Shown piece after piece: positions 18,922 to 28,965 of a DNA stretch of 64,000 nt (positions are counted from its first letter, which is position 1; each line of letters begins with the position of its first letter). Origin of the DNA: Saliphagus infecundisoli (GTDB lineage Archaea > Halobacteriota > Halobacteria > Halobacteriales > Natrialbaceae); contig NZ_JAIWHV010000012.1 in NCBI RefSeq assembly GCF_020177375.1, positions 1-64,000 of the forward strand, written 5' to 3'. The position numbers were made by a program, and so were the translations under genes. The notes beneath the pieces were generated by a model. The model was not told the origin of the DNA. It ran no database searches and was given only the letters and a program-made list of their open reading frames with translations.

Positions 18922-19035
18922 GCGAGCCCCTTTTGCTCCAGCTTTTGCGAGCGAGTGCTGCGGGCGCGAGCGAGACAAAAGGTGGGCGTAGGTCGTCCAG
19001 GAGGACGGCACCTTCGTCTTCGAGGACTGAGCGAT
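18881..19035 (+). repeat. duplicated 3' end of the aminopeptidase gene
   Basis: About 45 bases at 18881-18925 (VVQEDGTFVFEN plus stop) recur at 18990-19034 with one coding difference (GAG AAC TGA versus GAG GAC TGA). The unit between them holds a TTTTGC-rich sequence with an inverted AAAAGG partner (18932-18982). The second copy is not in an open gene. Confidence 0.85.
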
Positions 19036-19117
19036 CGATTCCGGCGCTGCGGCGGCGTCCACTGCCGGTTGTCGAAGCGATCGGCGGAGCTTAGACGGTC
19101 GAGTTCGTACGGCAGGT

Positions 19118-19528
19118 ATGACCGTCCTGGTCGCGTACGACGGCTCGGCACCCGCACGGAAGGCCGTGGAGTACGCGTTCGACGAGTACGACGACGACAT
19201 CGTCCTGTTGCGCGTCGTGGAGGTCGCCGACAGTTTCACGAGCATGAGCCTCCAGGCCGTCCAGGAGGTGCTCGGCCGGCGGCGCGCGGACGCCTCCGAG
19301 GAGCTCCGCGAGGAGGTCACGGACCGGATCGACGCCGACGCGGAGTACGAGATCGACGTCGTCAGCGGCGAGCCGGCCCGCGAGATCGTCGCCTACGCCG
19401 AGGACCACGACGTCGATCGGATCGTCGTCGGGAGCCACGGCCGGGAGGGCGTCTCCCGGGTTCTGCTCGGCAGCGTCGCCGAGGGGGTCGTTCGTCGGGC
19501 CCCCGTCACGGTGATCGTCGTCCGCTGA
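19118..19528 (+). CDS. UspA universal stress protein
   Basis: The 136-residue single-domain Usp protein has VLVAYDGSAPARKAVEYAF at the start and the ATP-binding loop GSHGREGVSRVLLGSVAEGVVRRAPVTV, which fits G-x2-G-x9-G-S. It is thus likely the ATP-binding class. Monocistronic. Confidence 0.9.
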   Translation: MTVLVAYDGSAPARKAVEYAFDEYDDDIVLLRVVEVADSFTSMSLQAVQEVLGRRRADASEELREEVTDRIDADAEYEIDVVSGEPAREIVAYAEDHDVDRIVVGSHGREGVSRVLLGSVAEGVVRRAPVTVIVVR

Positions 19529-19860
19529 CTCACTGTTGGTTATCCCGCAGTCTACGACCTACGCCTCGGCGGTGACTACCCTCCGCGGCGAACCGGCGGG
19601 CGCTCTCTCGGCCGTTGACCCGATCCGCCCGTGACGACCGCCGCGTCGTCCGTAAGCATCGGTGACATTGCCCGGTACCCTACCACGCCGTCGCCGTACA
19701 CGTTGTTCGTCGGTCGGACCGATTGTCGGCGGAGTCGACGGAACGATATCACCGTCGGCCCCAGAAGGGAATTACCCCGGGAGAGCGATCAACGAGCGGG
19801 TATATCGGAGAGAGGGGAGAATCAGGTCACTTATCACTGTGGCTCCGATTTCAGCCTCCA
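19529..19860. other. intergenic region before the DsbA-like lipoprotein gene
   Basis: No open frame here has family-like sequence. Near the right end CACTTATCACTG, about 30 bases before the ATG at 19861, is the likely TATA region of the lipoprotein gene. An upstream in-frame start at 19723 would add 46 residues ahead of the Tat signal and is therefore unlikely. Nothing else was seen. Confidence 0.4.
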
Positions 19861-21024
19861 ATGGTCGATGAGCGACGTGTCGGTCCACAGGACGGGGCCT
19901 CGGAGTCCCGACCGGGACCGACCAGACGACGGCTCCTCGCGACGGCGGGGGCAACGGCAGTTCTTGCCGGCTGTACCGACGCGATATCGGACGACGACGA
20001 GGGCGCGAACGTCGCCGACCCGGAGACGCTCGAGGACAACTCGAGCGACGAGGCCACCGGCGAGTCGACGGAGACCGACAACGAGACCGACGAAACGGAA
20101 ACCGAAACCGAGGCGAGAACCAACAACGAAACCGAACCACCCGAAACCACGGAGGGGACCGACAACGAAACCGTGGAGGAAACGGATAACGAGACGGGCA
20201 CGGAGACCGAAAACGAAACCGAGACCGAGGAAGAGACGGAAACCGACAACGGGACCGAGACCGACGCGACCGAGACCACTGAGGAGACCGAAGAGGGAAC
20301 GGAGACGGACGAAGAGACGGAGACGGACGAGGGAACCGAGACCGAAGAAGAGACCGAAACCACTGAGGAGACCGAAGAGGGAACGGAGACGGACGAGGAA
20401 ACCGAAACCGAAGAGGAGACCGAAACCGAGGAGCAGTCGGGGAACCCGCCGCTGAGCGAGGTCATCGACCACCCCTCGACGCGCAACTCCGATCACTCGC
20501 CGGTGATCGGCCCGTACCCGACCGAGACCGACGCGGCGATCGTGATGTTCGACGATCCGGGCTGTCCGGCGTGTGCCGACTTCGAGGCGGAGGTCATGCC
20601 CGACCTGCGCGAGCATACCGATGCCGGCGAGCTCTCGATCGTCTGGCGCGGATTGGGCGTCATCTCGGAGTGGTCGGAGGCGGCTCTGGCGATCCAGTGG
20701 GCGACCTACGACCGCGATCCCGACGCCTTCTGGGACCTCCGGGAGCACGTCTTCGAGAACCGAGAGTCGATCGACAGCGACGAGGGTGCCATCGAGGAAT
20801 CCGTGGCCTTTCTCGAGGAGAACACCGACCTCGATACCGACGCGATCCGGGAGGACGCCGAGTCCGGCGCCTACGAGCAGCGCATGGCCTACGACGAGGA
20901 CGCGGCCGGGCGCTCGAACGTCGATGCCACCCCTTACTTCCATCTCTTCCGGGGAGGCGAACACCGCACCGAGATCCGGGGCTACCAGGAGTACCAGGTC
21001 TTCGCGAACACCCTCGAGCTGTAA
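19861..21024 (+). CDS. Tat lipoprotein with DsbA-like thioredoxin domain and sequon-rich stalk
   Basis: The 387-residue protein has a Tat signal (RRRLLA at 22-27) ending in lipobox LAGC (Cys38). Residues about 55-195 are almost only Glu, Thr, Asp and Asn, with about seven N-x-S/T sequons. The folded part (about 205-387) is DsbA-like with active-site C235-P-A-C238 in FDDPGCPACADFEAEVMP and the cis-Pro region VDATPYFHLF. It should act outside the cell on thiols, anchored by lipid and held away from the membrane by the stalk. It is followed after 81 bases by a membrane protein with an intramembrane CxxC, a possible redox partner. Confidence 0.85.
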   Translation: MVDERRVGPQDGASESRPGPTRRRLLATAGATAVLAGCTDAISDDDEGANVADPETLEDNSSDEATGESTETDNETDETETETEARTNNETEPPETTEGTDNETVEETDNETGTETENETETEEETETDNGTETDATETTEETEEGTETDEETETDEGTETEEETETTEETEEGTETDEETETEEETETEEQSGNPPLSEVIDHPSTRNSDHSPVIGPYPTETDAAIVMFDDPGCPACADFEAEVMPDLREHTDAGELSIVWRGLGVISEWSEAALAIQWATYDRDPDAFWDLREHVFENRESIDSDEGAIEESVAFLEENTDLDTDAIREDAESGAYEQRMAYDEDAAGRSNVDATPYFHLFRGGEHRTEIRGYQEYQVFANTLEL

Positions 21025-21105
21025 CCACGACTGGAAGTCAGCCGAACGGGACCGACAAGATTGATGGGACCCGAGACCGATCACCCAGTATGGACGTGAG
21101 ACGCG

Positions 21106-21696
21106 ATGTTCGGTAACCGCCTGCTTCCGCGGGGCCGCGAGGACGTCCGACTCGTCGGGCGGACCGTCGGCGCGGTCCTCTCGGGACCCGCCTACGCCGC
21201 CCTCGCGCTCGTCGCCGCTGTCGTCTCGCTTTTGGGAATCGTCGTCGCACAGAACATGTCGCTTTTCACCGACGTGGTCGTCTTCGGACCGCTCCCGATC
21301 GAGGCCCGCCTCGAGATCCTCTACTACATGCTCCCGTTCGTCAGCGGCGGAACCGATCCCGTCACCGGCACCGGGATGGTCGTGACGAGCCTCCTCGTCG
21401 GGGTCAACGTCGCCATGCTGGCCTACCACCTGAGTACCCAGGGACTCTCGGTCGTCCACGGGAGCGGCAGCATCGCCGGCATCATCCTGGGGACGATGGG
21501 CGCGGGCTGTGCGGCCTGTGGCGCGGCGATCGCGAGCGCCGTCCTCGGACTGTTCGGCGCCGCCGGGCTCATGACGGTGCTCCCTTTCGGCGGCCTCGAG
21601 TTCCTGCTCGCGGCGATCGTTTTCGTCCCGCTCTCGACGTTCTGGCTCGTCCAGGGGATCCAGTACGGCGACGCCTGTCCCGTCGATCTCTCCTGA
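21106..21696 (+). CDS. membrane protein with GCAAC motif, possible redox partner
   Basis: The 196-residue protein has four predicted helices (about 28-50, 92-108, 122-155, 160-182). The third holds MGAGCAACGAAI, giving C135-x2-C138 within or at the edge of the membrane. I know such GCAACG proteins only as uncharacterised haloarchaeal membrane proteins. Its position behind a CPAC-bearing lipoprotein suggests it could pass electrons or re-oxidise that protein, analogous to DsbB/VKOR, but it lacks the other known motifs of those families. Confidence 0.65.
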   Translation: MFGNRLLPRGREDVRLVGRTVGAVLSGPAYAALALVAAVVSLLGIVVAQNMSLFTDVVVFGPLPIEARLEILYYMLPFVSGGTDPVTGTGMVVTSLLVGVNVAMLAYHLSTQGLSVVHGSGSIAGIILGTMGAGCAACGAAIASAVLGLFGAAGLMTVLPFGGLEFLLAAIVFVPLSTFWLVQGIQYGDACPVDLS

Positions 21697-21799
21697 CCGG
21701 CCCACGCGACGTTCGACCGTCCGAACCGACCCTCAACGGGAGTCGGTCACGAGCGTGACCGTCGCCAACTCTTAAGTCGCCCGCGTCGGAATCCGAGCC

Positions 21800-22255
21800 A
21801 TGGACCTCCGGGGGACCCTCCTCGGCGACCACCGGCCCCGCGTTCGGGCCACTGTCCTCGCAATCGCGCTCCCCGTCGTCGCCTCTGCCGCGTTCCTGCT
21901 CGAGTACGATGCCGTCCTCGGGGTTTCCCTTCTCTATCCCGCCGTCGGGGTCGCCCTCTACACGGGGTGGATCCGTGCCGGAGCCCTCACGGGGGCGGGG
22001 GCCGTCTTTCTCGTGATCCTGTGGCGGTTCGTCGTCCCGCCGCTCGTCGGCTACTGGCGGTGGTCGATGGATACCCGATACACGCCGCCCCGACTGCTGG
22101 CGTACAAGCTCACTCCCCGCGGCGAGCTCATACAAGGACTGACGCACGGCCCGATCTATGCGCTAGCCGGCACGATCGTCCTCGGCGGGGCGGGGTATCT
22201 CGTCGGATCCGTCGGGCGACGACTCCGGCAGCCAACGGCGGATGCGAACTCCTGA
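21800..22255 (+). CDS. small membrane protein, unknown function
   Basis: The 151-residue protein has four hydrophobic segments (VLAIALPVVASAAFLL, LLYPAVGVALYTGWI, LTGAGAVFLVILWRFVVPPL, IYALAGTIVLGGAGYLVGSV) and a basic loop around DTRYTPPRLLAYKLTPRGEL. No known family is recognised. The start ATG is 20 bases after a TTAAG box (CTCTTAAGTCGC), which could be the TATA region. Convergent with icd. Confidence 0.6.
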   Translation: MDLRGTLLGDHRPRVRATVLAIALPVVASAAFLLEYDAVLGVSLLYPAVGVALYTGWIRAGALTGAGAVFLVILWRFVVPPLVGYWRWSMDTRYTPPRLLAYKLTPRGELIQGLTHGPIYALAGTIVLGGAGYLVGSVGRRLRQPTADANS

Positions 22256-22283
22256 CGGCTCGAGAACGGGTCTCCGGAAGGGG

Positions 22284-23561
<1,278 letters not shown>

Positions 23562-23647
23562 CTTGGTATACAGTTCTCGCAGACTCGCCTAAAAGGCCTC
23601 CCATTTCGTCGCCGGCGTCGCCTGCGGAGAACGGATCCCGGAAACTC

Positions 23648-25279
23648 CTACTCGAGGTAGCCCAGATCGCTCAGCCGGTCCTCGACGTCGGCCTCGGAGC
23701 TACCCTCCCCGTCGGCGCCCGAATAGGAGGGGTAGGACTGGCTTCCCGCGTCGTCCACGCAGGGGATGACCTCCCCGTCCATCCGGTCGCTGTAGGGAAC
23801 CCCCAGCGCGGCCATGATCGTCGGCGCGACGTCGTAGAGGTGGGCCCGGTCGACGTCGGCGTCGGTATCGATCCCCTCGCCGGTCGCGACGAAGACGCCG
23901 TCCAACTTGTGGTTCCAGGGCTCGGTCGCCGAGCTAAAGAGGTCCTCGCGCAGCTCCGCCGAGAGGAAGTACTGGAAGTCGTTCGGCACCGTGAGAATAT
24001 CGACCGCGTCCTCGGTGAAGGGGCCGTCGTAATACTCCTCGCGGGGGACGACCTCGCCGAAGACCGGTTCGCCGTTGGGGCCGGTGACCCCCGAGAGGTC
24101 CGAGATGAGTTTCTCGCGAACGGCGTCGTACTTCTCGGGGGGGACGACGCCCTCGGGATCCCGACCTTGTAAGTTGATCCGGACGCCGAGTTCGGTCCGC
24201 GAACGCATGTACGCCGTCGAGGCCGCGAAGTCGACCTGCTCGTTTCCGGTCCGGACGACCCCGCTCGGGACGTGTCTGGCCGCGACGTCGGCGAGACCGA
24301 CGGCCTCGAGGAGGTTGCCGACCTTGTTGGTCGTGACCCCCGCCTTCGCGGCGATGCTCGCGAGACGTTCGACCGTTCCGGGCTCCCACTCGGTCTTGTC
24401 CTCGCCCTCCCGGAGGTCGTCTCTCAGGACGTTCCAGGTCGGCATCCCCTTGCCGCCTTTCTTGGTCTCGATGTAGCCCTTCCGCTGGAGGTAGGTGTTG
24501 ACCCGGAACTCGCCGCTCTCCATCGGGCCCATCCCGTGGTCGCTGGCGACGAACACCCGGTCGGGATCGCAGTCCTCCAGCACTTCGCCGATCCGTTCGT
24601 CGGTCGCCCGGTAGACCTCCCGGACGGCGTCCCAGTCGCCCTCGAACTCGTGGAAGACGGTGTCAGGCTTTTGAAACTGGAGGAAGCCGAAATCCGGGTC
24701 GAACCGGTCGGCGAGGTAGCGAAAGGCGTCGGCGCGCATCCCGACCAGATGTCTGTACTCTTCGAGTTTCTCCTCGTCGGAGATCGTGTCGTCGCCGCGG
24801 GTGTAGTTGGGGTAGACGTAGTACTCGCCGATCGCTTCGCGGACGTCCGAAAGCAGCCCCTCGGGATGGCAATCGGGGTTTTCGGGGCCGATGAAGCCGG
24901 GGACGATCGCGCCGTCGAACTCGTCGGGCGGGTGGGTAACCGGGACGTTGACGACGACGCTCGAGCGGTCGTGGTCGTCGAGCAGGGTCCAGAGGCGGTG
25001 TTCGCGGACGTCGCGTGCAGAGACGACGTGGAAGTCGTAGCCGTCGAAACCGGTAAAGGTGTAGACGCCGTGTTTGCCGGGGTTGACGCCCGTGTACATC
25101 GAGGGCCAGGCGCTGGGCGTCCAGGGCGGGATCTGGGACTCGAGGGGGATCGAGAGTCCCTCCGAGCAAAGCGCCTCGAGGTTGGGAAGGTCGCCGTCCG
25201 CAAACAGCCGCTCGAACACCGGTAGACACCCCGAATCGATCCCGATGAGAAGGGTGTCGACCCCGGCAGAGTCGCTCAT
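23648..25279 (-). CDS. alkaline phosphatase superfamily phosphodiesterase/phosphatase
   Basis: The 543-residue protein has the type I phosphodiesterase fold: LLIGIDSG (first metal Asp), nucleophile region PPWTPSAWPSMYTGVNPGKHGV, VFVASDHGMGPME (metal Asp-His) and a last metal His within APTIMAALG context. No signal peptide, so it is cytosolic or membrane-associated. Haloarchaeal members are often annotated only as AP-family proteins and may act on nucleotide sugars or glycolipid intermediates. Substrate cannot be deduced here. Confidence 0.8.
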   Translation of the reverse strand: MSDSAGVDTLLIGIDSGCLPVFERLFADGDLPNLEALCSEGLSIPLESQIPPWTPSAWPSMYTGVNPGKHGVYTFTGFDGYDFHVVSARDVREHRLWTLLDDHDRSSVVVNVPVTHPPDEFDGAIVPGFIGPENPDCHPEGLLSDVREAIGEYYVYPNYTRGDDTISDEEKLEEYRHLVGMRADAFRYLADRFDPDFGFLQFQKPDTVFHEFEGDWDAVREVYRATDERIGEVLEDCDPDRVFVASDHGMGPMESGEFRVNTYLQRKGYIETKKGGKGMPTWNVLRDDLREGEDKTEWEPGTVERLASIAAKAGVTTNKVGNLLEAVGLADVAARHVPSGVVRTGNEQVDFAASTAYMRSRTELGVRINLQGRDPEGVVPPEKYDAVREKLISDLSGVTGPNGEPVFGEVVPREEYYDGPFTEDAVDILTVPNDFQYFLSAELREDLFSSATEPWNHKLDGVFVATGEGIDTDADVDRAHLYDVAPTIMAALGVPYSDRMDGEVIPCVDDAGSQSYPSYSGADGEGSSEADVEDRLSDLGYLE

Positions 25280-25387
25280 ATGTCACACCCAAGGACCCCC
25301 ATGGGGGAAAACGATACCGGTTCGACTGGATCCCGTCACCGGGATCGAACGCCTTTTGGACGGCCGCCGGCTAGTTGTCGGGAGCGA

Positions 25388-26131
25388 ATGGAGGTACTGA
25401 TCGTCGGTGCGGGCGCGATGGGTCGGTGGTTCGCCGGCGCCGTCGATGCCACGACAACGTTCACGGACGTCGACGGCGCCGCCGCCCGCAGGGCTGCCGA
25501 CGCGTGTGGCGGCCGTGCGTGCTCGACCGGGGAACTCGAGGGCGGGTTCGACGCCGTCTGTCTCGCCGTCCCGATCCCCGAACTCGCCGACGCCGTTGAG
25601 CAGTATTCCGCGTACGCAGACGACGCCGTCCTCGACGTCTCGGGCGTGATGGGGCAAGCCGTCGAGGCGATGGCGGCGGCCGCACCCGGCCGCGAGCGGG
25701 TCAGCCTCCACCCGCTTTTCGCCCCCGAGCGCGCGCCGGGGACCGTCGCGGTCGTCCGCGACGCGCCCGGCCCGACGACCGAGGTGATCCTCGGGGACGT
25801 CGAGCGAGCGGGCAACGAACTCGTCGAGACCACGCCCCGGGAGCACGACGAGGCGATGGAGACGGTACAGGCCGCGACCCACGCCGCCGTCCTCGCGTTC
25901 GCGCTCGCGGCCGACCCCGCCCCGGCGTTCTCGACGCCCGTCTACGACCGCATGGCCGAGCTCGCGGGAATCGTGACGGGGGGCACCCCGCGGGTGTACG
26001 CCGACATCCAGGAGAGCTTTCCGGGAAGTGATCGAGTCGCCGAGGCCGCTGCCGAACTCGCCGCCGCCGACCGCGGGGAGTTCGAGACCCTCTACGGCGA
26101 GGCAACGGCCCGCTGGGAGGGGAAGCGATGA
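25388..26131 (+). CDS. tyrA: prephenate dehydrogenase family protein
   Basis: The 247-residue protein has an N-terminal Rossmann loop VLIVGAGAMGRWFAGAVD and the TyrA-type signatures LDVSGVMGQAVEAM, SLHPLFAPE, and TPREHDEAMETVQAATHAAVLAF. It should oxidise prephenate or arogenate in tyrosine synthesis, which fits the presence of aroC elsewhere in the window. Shorter than bacterial TyrA, as usual in archaea. ATGA overlap with the next gene. Confidence 0.85.
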   Translation: MEVLIVGAGAMGRWFAGAVDATTTFTDVDGAAARRAADACGGRACSTGELEGGFDAVCLAVPIPELADAVEQYSAYADDAVLDVSGVMGQAVEAMAAAAPGRERVSLHPLFAPERAPGTVAVVRDAPGPTTEVILGDVERAGNELVETTPREHDEAMETVQAATHAAVLAFALAADPAPAFSTPVYDRMAELAGIVTGGTPRVYADIQESFPGSDRVAEAAAELAAADRGEFETLYGEATARWEGKR

Positions 26132-27558
26132 CCGACCGCGAGGCCGTCCGGTCGAACGCGAAGTACCTTCGGAACGTGCGCCCGATCGACTCCGAGGAGA
26201 TCAGCGACTACGTCGAGGGCGGAGCCCACCCCGCCGTCGTCCGCAGGATCCTCCGTGAGGAGGCGACCGACCTCGGGCTGGTCGAGCGCGAGGACGGCCG
26301 GTTCGTCCCCGTCCCCGACGACCCCGTCGCCCCGCTTTCGGGACCGATCGAGGCGTTTCCCGAGCGGTACGCCCGCGCCCTCGAGGACGTCCTCGTCGAT
26401 CGCTACGGCCCGGACTGGCAGACGGGCGCCAGCGGCGACCTCCTCCGGAGCGTGATCCGGCAGGTCAAAGCCGAGTATCTCGAGAGCCAGGGGCGGTCGG
26501 TCGAGTACGATGCGGACGTCGCCGCCGGCTACGCGATCTACCACCTGCCGGCGTACTACGCCGCCGTCCAGTACGCCCTCTCGGATCTCGCCGACCGGGG
26601 CCTGCTCGGCCGGCACCTGCGGGTGCTTGACGTCGGCGCAGGCGTCGGTGGTCCCGCGCTGGGGCTTGCGGACTTCCTGCCCGACGACGCCCTCCTCGAA
26701 TACCACGCCGTCGAGCCGAGCCCCGCCGCCGATATTTTGGAGACGCTGCTCGAGGAGGCCGGCCGGAACGTCCATCCGACGATCCGGCGCGAGCGGATCG
26801 AGGACGCCGACCCGGACGAGGAGTACGACCTCGTGCTCGTCGCGAACGTGTTGAGCGAACTCGACGACCCCGAAGCCGTCCTGAGGGAGCTGTTCGACCG
26901 CGTCGCCGACGACGGCTCGCTGCTCGCGCTCGCGCCCGCCGACAGGGAGACGAGCATCCAGCTTCGCGAGAGAGAGCGGGCCCTCGAAAGGGAGGGAGCG
27001 ACCGTCTACGGACCGACCGTCCGGCTCTGGCCCGACCACCGTCCCACGGACCGGGGATGGTCGTTCGACGTCCGCCCCGACCTCGCGGTCCCGGGGTTCC
27101 AGCGCCGGCTCGATGGGGCCGACCGCGAGAACGCCGGCGACGGCGAGTTCGAAAACGTCGACGTCCAGTACACCTACTCGATCCTCCGGCGGGACGGGAA
27201 ACGGCGGATCGAGCTCTCGCTCGACTCGGGCCGGTGGGCGAGGATGGCCGACAGCGAGCGCCACGTCACCAACCGGGTCGACCTCGTCGCCGCGAAGCTG
27301 AGCCGGTCGCTGTCAGGCAACCCGTTCGTCACGGATCCCGGTCCAGAGGACTCCAATCCGATCTTCAAGATCAGCGACGGCAGCGAGTCGGTCGATCACT
27401 ACGCCGTCTGTCCCTCGGTGACGGCCCTGAACCGCCCGTTGCTCGAGGCGGGCTACGGCGACGTCTGTGTCTTCGAAGGCGCGCTCGTGCTCTGGAACGA
27501 CGATGAGGAGGGGTACAACGTCGTCGTCGACGAGGAAACGGTCGTAGACCGGCTGTAA
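26128..27558 (+). CDS. Rsm22-like SAM-dependent methyltransferase
   Basis: The 476-residue protein has a Rossmann methyltransferase core in the middle: HLRVLDVGAGVGGPALGLADFLPDD (SAM loop), YHAVEPSPAA, then YDLVLVANVLSELDDPEAVLRELF and LLALAPADRET. The pattern VANVLSEL matches Rsm22/small-subunit-associated methyltransferases. The C-terminal third is an extra domain with VCPSVTALNRPLLE. Starts in the stop of tyrA (ATGA), so cotranscribed. Role in mitoribosome-like small-subunit assembly is known for Rsm22; in archaea it is inferred. Confidence 0.8.
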   Translation: MTDREAVRSNAKYLRNVRPIDSEEISDYVEGGAHPAVVRRILREEATDLGLVEREDGRFVPVPDDPVAPLSGPIEAFPERYARALEDVLVDRYGPDWQTGASGDLLRSVIRQVKAEYLESQGRSVEYDADVAAGYAIYHLPAYYAAVQYALSDLADRGLLGRHLRVLDVGAGVGGPALGLADFLPDDALLEYHAVEPSPAADILETLLEEAGRNVHPTIRRERIEDADPDEEYDLVLVANVLSELDDPEAVLRELFDRVADDGSLLALAPADRETSIQLRERERALEREGATVYGPTVRLWPDHRPTDRGWSFDVRPDLAVPGFQRRLDGADRENAGDGEFENVDVQYTYSILRRDGKRRIELSLDSGRWARMADSERHVTNRVDLVAAKLSRSLSGNPFVTDPGPEDSNPIFKISDGSESVDHYAVCPSVTALNRPLLEAGYGDVCVFEGALVLWNDDEEGYNVVVDEETVVDRL

Positions 27559-27601
27559 GGCGGAGGGCTTTTCGCGCCCCGCTCCGAGGCCCCGACAGAG
27601 A

Positions 27602-28417
27602 ATGAGCCAGCCGACCGAGCCGGAGATCCTGCTCACGAACGACGACGGGATCGAGACGCCGGGGATCCGCGTCCTCTACGACGCCCTCTCGGACGTCGGG
27701 AACGTCACCGTCGTCGCACCCGCCGACGACCAGAGCGCCGTCGGGCGATCGCTGTCGGGCGAGGTCGGCGTCACCGACCACGACCTGGGTTACGCCGTCG
27801 CGGGAACGCCCGCCGACTGCGTCGTCGCCGGTCTCGCCGAGCTGGGTCCGTTCCCCGACCTGGTCGTTGCGGGCTGCAACAAGGGGGCGAACCTGGGAGA
27901 GTACGTCCTCGGGCGCTCGGGGACGATCAGCGCGGCCGTCGAGGCCGCCTTCTTCGACGTCCCGGCGATCGCGACGTCGATGTACGTCCCCGTCGGCGAC
28001 CTCGCCTTCGAGGACGTCGAGACCGGCCGGAGCGACTACCGGGAGGCCGCCCGCGCGACGACCTACCTCGTCGAGCACGCCCTCGAGGCTGGCGTCTTCG
28101 AGGAGGCCGCCTACCTCAACGTCAATGCGCCGGTTCCCGAAGAAGCGGCGGGCGACCCCGCCCCGATGGAGATCACCCGGCCCTCGAGGCGCTACGAGAT
28201 GGACGCCGTCCGCGAGGGCGAGCGGGTCGTCCTCCACGACAGGGTCTGGGAGGAGATGGAAGCCGAGTCGATCCCCGACCCGGCCGGCACCGACCGGCGG
28301 GCGGTCGTCGAGGGCCGGGTCAGCGTCTCGCCGCTTACGGCACCCCACTCGACGCGCCACCACGAGGCCCTCGACGACCTCGCCGAGCGCTACCCGGGAA
28401 CCTCACTCAGTTCGTGA
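27602..28417 (+). CDS. surE: 5'-nucleotidase SurE
   Basis: The 271-residue enzyme has the SurE N-terminus ILLTNDDGIETPGIRVL with the metal Asp-Asp, VVAPADDQSAVGRSLS, GTPADCVVAGL and the metal Asn in VAGCNKGANLGEYVLGRSGTISAAVEA. It dephosphorylates nucleoside monophosphates in the cytosol. Gap to the methyltransferase gene is 43 bases, with a weak T-rich stretch between, so it may have its own promoter. Confidence 0.95.
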   Translation: MSQPTEPEILLTNDDGIETPGIRVLYDALSDVGNVTVVAPADDQSAVGRSLSGEVGVTDHDLGYAVAGTPADCVVAGLAELGPFPDLVVAGCNKGANLGEYVLGRSGTISAAVEAAFFDVPAIATSMYVPVGDLAFEDVETGRSDYREAARATTYLVEHALEAGVFEEAAYLNVNAPVPEEAAGDPAPMEITRPSRRYEMDAVREGERVVLHDRVWEEMEAESIPDPAGTDRRAVVEGRVSVSPLTAPHSTRHHEALDDLAERYPGTSLSS

Positions 28418-28512
28418 ACGACGGCGGTAGGCCCATATACCCGGTCGGGCGTAACACCAAGGGAGAAGTGCGTGGACGCGGTGACGTATTCCACCAGCGG
28501 TGACACAACAAC

Positions 28513-28881
28513 ATGGTACTGGACACACTCAGATCCCTGCTCGCCGATCTCCGGGAACGAGAGCCGGCCGACGTATCGTCCGAGAACACCACGGAAGCGG
28601 GCCACGAATCCTACTACGCCGACCGGGTCGAGTACGGCGTCAACGACCGCGACCTCCCCGAGGACGACCGCGTCCTCCGCCTGCTGGTCGAACGCGGCGG
28701 TCGCGTCGAGCGCTCGACGATCGTCGGCGAGACCGGCTGGTCCGAGGAACGACTCGAGGCCTGTCTCGACCGGATGGAACGGGAGGGTCAGGTGAGCGCG
28801 ATCGACGTCGGCGGCCGCCGGGTGGTCTGCCGGCGCGGGTTCGAGCCCAAGGGGTATCGCCCGCACTTGACCAGCGACTGA
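28513..28881 (+). CDS. helix-turn-helix protein
   Basis: The 122-residue protein has a winged helix in its second half: DRVLRLLVERGGRVERSTIVGETGWSEERLEACLDRMEREGQVSAI, followed by VGGRRVVCRRGFEPKGYRP. The first half is charged. Similar to haloarchaeal MarR/HTH proteins with a C-terminal GF-x-PxGYR tail. A TATA-like CATATACC lies near 28434. Target unknown. Confidence 0.7.
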   Translation: MVLDTLRSLLADLREREPADVSSENTTEAGHESYYADRVEYGVNDRDLPEDDRVLRLLVERGGRVERSTIVGETGWSEERLEACLDRMEREGQVSAIDVGGRRVVCRRGFEPKGYRPHLTSD

Positions 28882-28965
28882 TAGGGGCGGAGACGACGAT
28901 GTACCGTTCGGTCGCGACAACGGACTCCGACCGACGGTGGAACGACTCGTCTCCGCCGCTATGAG

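Noticed and set aside
20060-20440. tandem DNA repeat array
   Set aside because: GAGACCGAA-type repeats encode the Glu/Thr stalk of the lipoprotein and are explained by low-complexity coding sequence.
19834-21705. 623-codon minus-strand open frame
   Set aside because: Antisense to the DsbA-like lipoprotein; the repeated stalk DNA has no stop codons on either strand.
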